A stretch of DNA of 64,000 bases from Orychophragmus violaceus. Lineage: Eukaryota; Streptophyta; Magnoliopsida; Brassicales; Brassicaceae. The DNA lies in NCBI GenBank assembly GCA_030180135.1, contig CM058233.1, forward strand, positions 26,259,615 to 26,323,614. The letters are read 5' to 3'. The position numbers and the translations under genes were made by a program. Below the pieces are notes generated by a model, which saw nothing but the letters and a program-made list of their open reading frames with translations, was not told the DNA's origin and searched no databases. Shown piece by piece: positions 56,773-64,000 of the stretch. How positions within the stretch are numbered: the stretch's first letter is position 1; every line of letters begins with the position of its first letter.

Positions 56773-57412
56773 TGTTGGAATTGTGTCCAGTAATCTCGGT
56801 ACTGTCTCTAGAAAGTAAGAGTATGTCAATGATCAGACATAAGTCATATAATACTGGGGGTCATGATGGCTTGCTAGAGTCCGCTCATGATCTATAAGTC
56901 TTGGACTTATTGCCTTTATTATATGATCCCATATGGGTCACACGCCTAAGCTAACAGGAAAATGTGTAGGAACGGCTTAGCAGAAGTACGGTAAAAGTGC
57001 CAGGCATTTGTCGTACTTAGAGAGAGATTAATGGGTCTGATTAAATCCAAGGGATTTAATCAGATTGGTATTTGGGCCCAAAAGCCCAAAAGGAAATAGA
57101 CAAGTTTTATAATTAAAACTTAAGTCTGATTTTTCCTTGGAACCCTAGCCCCTCTGCGATTTCTCTCTCTCTCTCTGCGCCTCCCACAGCTTGGTCTAGC
57201 AGCCTCTCTTCCTGCAGTTTGCGTGTGTGAGCCTTTGGAGGATCTATCCCTAGGTGGTTCTGCTGATCTCTGACCTGTTCTCTCTTTCCGCTGCACAAAC
57301 AGGTAAAAGGTGAGATCCATTATTGTTTCTATTCAAGAGAACCTAGATCTGGCATGTTTAGGATCTATTAATCTGATGAATTGAATCAGGATTAACACCA
57401 AAAGATCCTTCA
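56773..57412 (+). repeat. Copia2 5' LTR
   Basis: 640 bp, begins TGTTGGAATT and ends GATCCTTCA. It has a CT-rich stretch near 57160-57180. Confidence 0.93.
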
Positions 57413-59052
57413 GTGGTATCAGAGCTATTGGTTCTGGTTTTTCTTGTTTAGATTCAGTTTAGGATTGTTTAAAGATGTGTTTTTGAATCAATCTACTGAT
57501 AAGAGCAAAACACTTAAGAAACAAGAATTGAAACCTAAACATATTTGAAATCGCAAAAACCAAGCTATATGACTTGGATTGCGATCGACCGAGAAGCGCA
57601 AGGATCGCATGGATCCGCAAGGCATCGCATGGATCACATCTTGCGTCCGATCGCGAGAGATGGGCTGATCGATCGGATCGATCGCATCTCGTCCCGATCA
57701 CATCTCGTCCGGCTCATCTCGATCGGTTATGACGCGCGAGAGAGATCGACCACGATCGCATGGCGATCACGTCCGTGATCTCTCGGCATCGTCCCGTCCC
57801 GATCACTCGTACGGCCATCGTCCCGTCCTGTCCCGATCTCGGCTTGCGGCTGCTCGGTTGTTGCTCGATCGAGCGAAGCCACGATCGGTTGGATAATGGG
57901 CCGGTTCGATTTCGGTTAGGTGGTTCGGTTTAAGACAATTAAAAATTTTAATTCGTCCTGGTTTAATAAACAGACTTAATAAATTTATTAAGTTCTGGTT
58001 AAACCGGAATAAGAAATCCAAAGTCGAAAAATTGGATTTTGTGCCTAAACCAGGATTTTCTAATTTGATTTGGTTGGACCAAATAAATTGAGAAAATCCG
58101 GTTTAGTAAATAACCGGTTGACAATTGTGGTCATCGTAGTAATTAATTTTGGTTAGACCAATTTTAATGAACCAGACCGGTTATGTCATTTAATTGGACA
58201 ATTGGGTCATGTCTTGGACATGGACCAATTCTTGGGCCTCGGGCCAAGAAGTTAAAACAATTGGGCCAATTATTTGAGTCTTTTCTTCAGATTAATTTAA
58301 ATTTTTTTTATAAAGTTATATAAATCGATTTTAAATTAAAGTTTCCGAAATTTTGAAATTAGAAAGTTTCTTAAAATAGAAGTTTCTAGATTTGCATGTT
58401 TTGGATTTTAAGAAATTTCTAAAGTTAGAAAGTTTCCGGTTTTAGAAAGTTTCCAATTTTAGAAAGTTTCCAAAAATAGTAGGTTTCCCAAAATGGAAAG
58501 TTTCCAAAATAGTAATCTTCTATTTTGGGATGAAATTTTAATAAACCTACAAACCTCAAATAATATCAAGCGTTGGATGTCTTGTCCAGTCTATGTCAGC
58601 TGTCGAAGCCCATTCAATTGTGTTCATGGCCTTACAGTGTGAGGGTGTCTACTTTTGCGTGGATAAGACGGTTTGTGATTCATAAATGTCATTGGGAGTC
58701 CCAGACATTAATGATTACATGACTGTATAGTCTGGTTTTCTTGACTAGGCCATCGGGAGTCCCGGGCCTTGAGACATCAGAGTGGATTGGGCCTCGGGCC
58801 CAGATTCACAACCAAGAGTTATATCACGGATATAATTAGCCGATATAGGGCTTACCGATATAAGCTAAGGTTGGGTGACGGCCAGTGGCCCACTTTAATC
58901 TTAGTTATATGTGGATCTTGGAATCATTATATTCTATTGAGGGTAACTTATGTTATTGAATATAATGTGTGATTAATCATATTAAATTTAATACGAGATT
59001 AATCATATTGAACATTTTAACTAATAACCTTTTTATATTATATATTTCAGCT
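57413..59052 (+). other. Copia2 primer site and long leader
   Basis: The primer site TGGTATCAGAGC (57414-57425) matches initiator-Met tRNA. The 1.6-kb leader contains a GC-rich stretch dense in CGATCG and GATCGCAT words (57580-57890), an AT-rich part with repeated AGAAAGTTTCC-like words (58340-58510), and two GGGAGTCCC words (58694, 58754). I see no coding sequence; an upstream ATG at 58969 is in frame with gag. Confidence 0.85.
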
Positions 59053-62000
59053 ATGACTACTACAAGCACTCAAAACACATTCTCAATCCGGTCTGTTCTC
59101 GAGAAGGAGAAGCTGACTGGAACGAACTTCCTGATGTGGTCTAGGAACTTGAGGCTGGTCCTCAAGCAGGAGAAGAAGGATTATGTCCTTCGTGATCCTC
59201 TCCCCGAGAGGCCTGCTAACAATGCCGCCAGGACTCTGCATAATGCTTGGGAAAAGCATTCGTCAGATGAAAATGATGTCTATTGCCTGATGTTGGCGAC
59301 AATGACTGCTGAGCTGCAAATGCAGTTCGAGAGTGTGTTGTCACCCATCGAGATAATGGCAAGCCTGAAATCGCTTTTTCAGGAGCAAGCAAGGACTGAG
59401 AGGTTTCAGACAGTTAAGAACCTCTTAGACTGTAAGTTGGCTGCAAATGCGGCAGTGAGTCCTCATGTCTTGAAGATGATGGGTTATCTCGATCATCTTC
59501 AGAAACTCGACTGCCCTATCAGCCAGGAACTTGCCTGCGACATCGTTCTGCAGTCTTTACCTGCAAGCTATGATCAGTTCATTCTGAACTTTAACATGCA
59601 TGGCTTGAGTAAGACATTGCCTGAGCTTCACGGAATGCTCAAGACTGCAGAGCCCAACTTGAGGAAAACCGCCAAGGACCCCAATGTGCTTATGGTGCAA
59701 AAGGGCAAGGGGTTTAAGAAATCCTCTGCTAAGGATAAGGGAAAGGCCAAGGCTGTCCAAGTCACGGACAAGGACACGCCAAAGCCCAAGCCCAAGTCCA
59801 AGGCTGGGCCAACTGACATATGCAGGTTCTGTAAAGAACCAGGGCATTGGAGGAGAGAATGTAAGAAATTCCAAGAAGGTCTAAAGGAATTGAAGAAGAA
59901 GACTCTCGAGACTTCTTCGACAGGTATTTTTGTTATAGAAGTTAATACAACTACTTCTGATAATACCTCATGGGTTATGGATACTGGTTGTGGGGCTCAT
60001 ATTTGTATTAATATGCAGGCACTCAGCAACAGTAGAAGGCTGAAGCAAGGACAAGTGGAGCTACGAGTTGGGAATGGAGCGAAAGTTCCAGCACTAGCTG
60101 TAGGCACATACTTGTTGTCTTTACCTTCGGGATTGGTTTTAGAACTCAATAATTGTTATTTTATACCTGCTATAAGCAGGAATATTATTTCAATTTCATT
60201 GTTGGATTTGGAAGGTTATGATTTTTCAGTTAAGAATAAATTATGTTCCTTCAATCGCAACAATTTGTTCTATGGTTGTGCCCCTCTTACGAATGGGCTT
60301 TACATACTCGATCAATCCGCGCCAATTTATAACATTAATACCAAACGGTTCAAACCTAATGAGGAGAACCGAACGTTTCTATGGCATTGTCGTTTAGGGC
60401 ACATCAGTGAGAAACGCATCAAGAGGCTCCATTCGAATGGACTTCTTGGCTCATTTGACTTTGAGTCATGTGAGAAATGCGAATCCTGCATGAAGGGCAA
60501 AATGACACGGGCCCCCTTTAATAAACCTAACGAGAGGGCCAGTGACTTATTGGGCCTGATACACACTGACGTGTGTGGCCCAATGTCCACTAATGCAAGA
60601 GGAAACTATCAGTACTTCATTACCTTCACTGATGATTTCAGTAGGTATGGATATGTTTATTTAATGAAACATAAGTCTGAATCTTTTGAGAAGTTCAGAG
60701 AATTCCAAAATGAAGTACAGAACCAACTTGGCAAAAGCATTAAGGCTCTTCGGTCCGACCGAGGAGGAGAATACTTAAGCCAAGAATTCAGTGATCATCT
60801 GAGAGAGTGTGGGATAGTATCCCAACTCACTCCTCCTGGAACACCTCAATGGAATGGTGTGTCTGAGAGGAGAAATCGGACCTTATTGGATATGGTTCGA
60901 TCTATGATGAGTCACACAGACCTTCCAATATCCCTTTGGGGATATGCTCTGCTAACAGCAGTGTTCACTCTAAATAGAGCGCCATCGAAATCAGTAGCAA
61001 AGACACCATATGAATTATGGACTGGAGTGGCTCCAGTGCTGTCTTATCTTAGAATTTGGGGTTGTGAAGCCTATGTCAAGAGATTAATCTCAGACAAGCT
61101 TACACCAAAGTCTGATAAATGCTACTTCATTGGTTATCCGAAGGAAACCAAGGCTTATTACTTCTATCTATGTTCCGAGAACAAGATCTTTGTTGCCCGG
61201 GATTGTAACTTTCTTGAGAGGGAGTTTCTCTCTAAGAAAGACAGTGGGAGTAAGGTACTGCTTGAAGAAATTCAAGATGAACAGGATACTGCTCAACCTA
61301 ATGAGGAAGAGCAGCAGGAGGACCTACAAGAAATTGTAGAGCCTGAACCTGTAGTACCTGAAGTTCGAAGATCCGGGAGGATCCGTCACGAACCCAAGAG
61401 ATATCAAGGATTCCTCGTGACTAACTGTCATGATCTTCTGATCATTGATGGTGATGAACCATCGAACTTCAATCAAGCCATGATGGGCCCAGATTCCTCT
61501 AAGTGGCGTAAGGCCACTGATTCCGAAATGGACTCCATGTCGGTCAACCAAGTGTTTTCGTTGGTTGACTTACCCGCTGGTGTAAAAGCCATCGAGTGTA
61601 AATGGATCTTCAAGAAGAAGATTGACGTGGATGGAAATGTCCAGATTTATAAAGCCAGGTTGGTGGCAAAAGGTTTCAGACAAGTTCACGGTGTGGATTA
61701 CGATGAAACCTATTCACCAGTGGCTATGATGAAATCTATTCGGATTCTACTAGCAACTGCAGCTTTTCATGATTATGAAATTTGGCAGATGGACGTGAAA
61801 ACCGCCTTCCTGAATGGTATTCTGGAAGAGGATGTGTATATGACGCAACCTGACGGTTACATAGATCCAAAGAATGCTGGGAAAGTATGCAAGCTTCATA
61901 AATCCATTTATGGATTGAAGCAAGCATCGAGGAGCTGGAATCTTCGTTTTGATGAAGCAATCAAGCAATTTGACTTCATCAGAAACGAAGAAGAACAATG

Positions 62001-63030
62001 CGTGTATAAGAAAACTAGTGGGAGCAAGATAGTATTTCTTATTCTGTATGTTGATGACATACTGCTTCTCGGAAACGACGTTCCAATGCTGAAGTCGGTA
62101 AAGGACTGGCTTGGAAGTTGTTTTTCCATGAAAGACATGGGTGAAGCCGCATACGTTCTTGGAATCAGGATCTACCGGGATAGATCTAGAAGGCTGATAG
62201 GCTTGTGTCAAGATTCATACATTGACAAAGTCCTACAAAGATTCAGCATGAAAGATTCCAAGAAGGGCTTCACGCCAATGGTACATGGCACAACGCTAAG
62301 CAATAAGCAGAGCCCTACGACGGCTGCTGAGCTTGAGCGCATGAAGAATATTCCTTATGCATCTGCAATAGGATCTATCATGTATGCCATGATCTGTACT
62401 CGCCCTGACGTTGCTTATGCATTGAGCATGACGAGTAGATACCAGTCAAATCCAGGTGAAAACCATTGGATTGCCGTTAAGAACATCCTGAAGTATCTGA
62501 GACATACAAAGGACAAGTTCTTGGCATACGGTGGAAGTGATGTGCTTAAAGTCAGTGGATTCACGGACGCAAGTTTCCAGACAGACCAAGATGATTTCCG
62601 GTCACAGTCCGGTTATATCTTTTGTCTGAATGGCGGTGCAATCAGTTGGAGAAGCTCCAAGCAAGACACCGTTGCTGATTCCACTACAGAAGCTGAATAT
62701 ATCGCCGCTTCAGAAGCTGCGAAGGAAGCTGTTTGGATACGAAAGTTCATTATTGAACTAGGTGTGATACCAAATGCGGCTGAGCCTCTGGCACTGTTTT
62801 GTGACAACAATGGTGCTATAGCTCAGGCAAAGGAACCAAGATCACACCAGAAATCCAAGCATGTTCTAAGAAGATTTCACTTGATACGTGACATCATTAA
62901 TAGAAAGGAAGTCAAGATCAGCCGAGTTCAGACAGATGATAACGTCGCTGATCCGTTGACGAAGCCACTCCCAAGGCCTAAGCTCGAGTTTCTGACTGAA
63001 GCTGTAGGCATTAGAGACATTGAAATGTAA
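59053..63030 (+). CDS. Copia2 Gag-Pol polyprotein, intact, 1325 residues
   Basis: The likely start is the ATG at 59053 (MTTTSTQNTFSIRSVLEKEK), because the 28 residues of the longer frame from 58969 are AT-rich leader and the start matches Copia1 gag. Gag (UBN2 type) fills residues 1-250. The zinc knuckle CRFCKEPGHWRREC starts at 257. The protease has DTGCGAH with Asp310. Integrase has the HHCC domain from His445, and a D,D35E core at Asp506, Asp569 and Glu605 (NGVSERR). RT spans about 850-1095 with YVDD aspartates at 1001-1002. RNase H follows, with DASF, EAEY and a late Asp. The order PR-IN-RT-RH defines Ty1/copia. No stop, frameshift or missing catalytic residue is seen. I do not assign a lineage. 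Confidence 0.96.
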   Translation: MTTTSTQNTFSIRSVLEKEKLTGTNFLMWSRNLRLVLKQEKKDYVLRDPLPERPANNAARTLHNAWEKHSSDENDVYCLMLATMTAELQMQFESVLSPIEIMASLKSLFQEQARTERFQTVKNLLDCKLAANAAVSPHVLKMMGYLDHLQKLDCPISQELACDIVLQSLPASYDQFILNFNMHGLSKTLPELHGMLKTAEPNLRKTAKDPNVLMVQKGKGFKKSSAKDKGKAKAVQVTDKDTPKPKPKSKAGPTDICRFCKEPGHWRRECKKFQEGLKELKKKTLETSSTGIFVIEVNTTTSDNTSWVMDTGCGAHICINMQALSNSRRLKQGQVELRVGNGAKVPALAVGTYLLSLPSGLVLELNNCYFIPAISRNIISISLLDLEGYDFSVKNKLCSFNRNNLFYGCAPLTNGLYILDQSAPIYNINTKRFKPNEENRTFLWHCRLGHISEKRIKRLHSNGLLGSFDFESCEKCESCMKGKMTRAPFNKPNERASDLLGLIHTDVCGPMSTNARGNYQYFITFTDDFSRYGYVYLMKHKSESFEKFREFQNEVQNQLGKSIKALRSDRGGEYLSQEFSDHLRECGIVSQLTPPGTPQWNGVSERRNRTLLDMVRSMMSHTDLPISLWGYALLTAVFTLNRAPSKSVAKTPYELWTGVAPVLSYLRIWGCEAYVKRLISDKLTPKSDKCYFIGYPKETKAYYFYLCSENKIFVARDCNFLEREFLSKKDSGSKVLLEEIQDEQDTAQPNEEEQQEDLQEIVEPEPVVPEVRRSGRIRHEPKRYQGFLVTNCHDLLIIDGDEPSNFNQAMMGPDSSKWRKATDSEMDSMSVNQVFSLVDLPAGVKAIECKWIFKKKIDVDGNVQIYKARLVAKGFRQVHGVDYDETYSPVAMMKSIRILLATAAFHDYEIWQMDVKTAFLNGILEEDVYMTQPDGYIDPKNAGKVCKLHKSIYGLKQASRSWNLRFDEAIKQFDFIRNEEEQCVYKKTSGSKIVFLILYVDDILLLGNDVPMLKSVKDWLGSCFSMKDMGEAAYVLGIRIYRDRSRRLIGLCQDSYIDKVLQRFSMKDSKKGFTPMVHGTTLSNKQSPTTAAELERMKNIPYASAIGSIMYAMICTRPDVAYALSMTSRYQSNPGENHWIAVKNILKYLRHTKDKFLAYGGSDVLKVSGFTDASFQTDQDDFRSQSGYIFCLNGGAISWRSSKQDTVADSTTEAEYIAASEAAKEAVWIRKFIIELGVIPNAAEPLALFCDNNGAIAQAKEPRSHQKSKHVLRRFHLIRDIINRKEVKISRVQTDDNVADPLTKPLPRPKLEFLTEAVGIRDIEM

Positions 63031-63879
63031 TCTAAATTTGAGTGGGAGTTTGAGGGCTTTATTTAGTTATTTGATATGTTCTTGTAAAACATTTTTATGT
63101 TTAATGAAATTATTATTTCAAGATTATTTTAACTGTGATGAAATAATCGTTCCAAAATGATATGAACCATTTTATAGGTCATCGAAGTAAGTGACTTGAT
63201 CTTGAGTTATCAAAGTCATTTAGCTTGATCATGAGACCCTATATTTGATAGATGGCTTATATCATTCAGTCCCTAGTCGAAGGTTGTTGAAATTGGAACA
63301 CCAACAACCGTGAGAGACTAGATTGGTATGTGACTTATGACCAAGTTTCATGGTGTCATAGATGCACGGCATCAAAGTCAATACATAGGTGTATGTTGGG
63401 AACATACGACCGGACACGACCCGCTTATAAGAACTCTTCAGGATATTTATATCTGTGTCATAAGAGATTCTTACTACGACTATAGAGTATAGTCCTTAGA
63501 CCTGAGTTCGCATGCATGTGGCTGCACATGAACTGATGCGCTTTGATCATTGTCTAACGCTGTCGTTATGCGATAGTTATAAGGACCTTGTTTGGGTGTA
63601 TTATGAAATGAGTAGTTTACAGTGATGGAACAAGACGGGATTTGTCCCTCCAATATAAATGGAGTGAATATCTCTAGGCCAATCGGAGATTTGAATACTG
63701 GAAAATGCATGGCCATGCTCAAACGGACTGTCCCGAGTCGTTTGGATTGTCAGTATCAAATCAGAGTCCGATGAACAAGATTAGGCTTTATAAGGATGAC
63801 ACTAATCTTGCCTTATGACTAATCGAGATATTGAGACAAAAGGATTATGAATACAGAGATTCCAGTACAAGTGGGAGAT
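63031..63879 (+). other. Copia2 3' noncoding region
   Basis: Lies between the polyprotein stop and the purine tract at 63867-63879. It is unusually long for a copia 3' UTR and is conserved with the corresponding region of Copia1. No coding sequence of note. Confidence 0.8.
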
Positions 63880-64000
63880 TGTTGGAATTGTGTCCAGTAA
63901 TCTCGGTACTGTCTCTAGAAAGTAAGAGTATGTCAATGATCAGACATAAGTCATATAATACTGGGGGTCATGATGGCTGGCTAGAGTCCGCTCATGATCT
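63880..64000 (+). repeat. Copia2 3' LTR, partial
   Basis: First 121 bp of the LTR, matching 56773-56893 except for one base (GGCTGGC here, GGCTTGC at the 5' LTR). The window ends inside it. Confidence 0.95.

Larger units (their letters stand above)
56773..64000 (+). mobile_element. Copia2: intact Ty1/copia retrotransposon, right end off window
   Basis: 5' LTR at 56773-57412, primer site at 57414-57425, long leader, one intact Gag-Pol frame, 0.85-kb 3' noncoding region, a purine tract (ACAAGTGGGAGAT, 63867-63879) and the first 121 bp of the 3' LTR. The visible part of the two LTRs differs at one base that I can find. It is inserted in the gag of Athila 2 after GTTCA (56768-56772); the other copy of the target duplication is out of view. 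All enzymatic motifs are present, so it could be autonomous. Confidence 0.95.

Noticed and set aside
57545..57778. 77-codon plus-strand frame in the CGATCG-rich stretch of the Copia2 leader
   Set aside because: Arg/Asp/Ile-rich peptide dictated by CGATCG words, upstream of gag and without homology.

Overview
This is a gene-poor plant heterochromatin window made almost entirely of transposable elements, several nested inside one another. A Brassicaceae host (Arabidopsis, Brassica and relatives) is suggested by the families present: Athila-type retrotransposons with their characteristic primer site, a Mutator element carrying a DUF1985 protein and a small GRF zinc-finger protein of the At4g04775-like kind, and Helitron ends of the Arabidopsis type. 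I see no ordinary host protein gene, rRNA or tRNA gene.

Layout. 1-4124: decayed LINE (minus strand), with unexplained long open frames upstream of it to about 6.68 kb. 6682-14212: Mutator-like element resembling a VANDAL, with a DUF1985 gene (plus), a GRF zinc-finger gene (minus) and a mudrA-type transposase (minus), and clusters of a 10-bp motif in its introns and spacers. 14213-15678: AT-rich DNA. 15691-17990: 5'-truncated LINE with a perfect 12-bp target-site duplication. 18246-19722: non-autonomous Helitron with an internal minisatellite.

20676-35661: gag-only Ty3/gypsy element (minus, TSD GCCTT). It is split by an Athila element (22613-32810, minus), which is itself split by a TRIM (28138-29146, TSD TCCG). 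36390-39016: part of a plus-strand Athila, cut by a minus-strand Athila that begins at 39017. That second Athila is split by two copia elements. Copia1 (42376-55060, minus, TSD TAGGG) has a decayed pol and carries a gag-only gypsy element (46439-51965, TSD AGATG). Copia2 (56773 to beyond the window end, plus) has an intact 1325-residue Gag-Pol.

How the parts relate. Copia2 is the only element that looks able to make its own replication proteins. The gag-only gypsies, the Athila copies (no reverse transcriptase), the TRIM, the Helitron and Copia1 would all need proteins supplied by relatives. Three observations stand out. First, the DUF1985/transposase Mutator element has 10-bp motif arrays in the first introns of both main genes, like a sequence-specific anti-silencing system. 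Second, a paired palindromic motif built on TCGATCGA recurs in unrelated retrotransposon families, inside LTRs, leaders and coding sequence. Third, Copia1 has almost identical LTRs although the gypsy nested in it has more diverged LTRs, which suggests the composite was mobilised as a unit.
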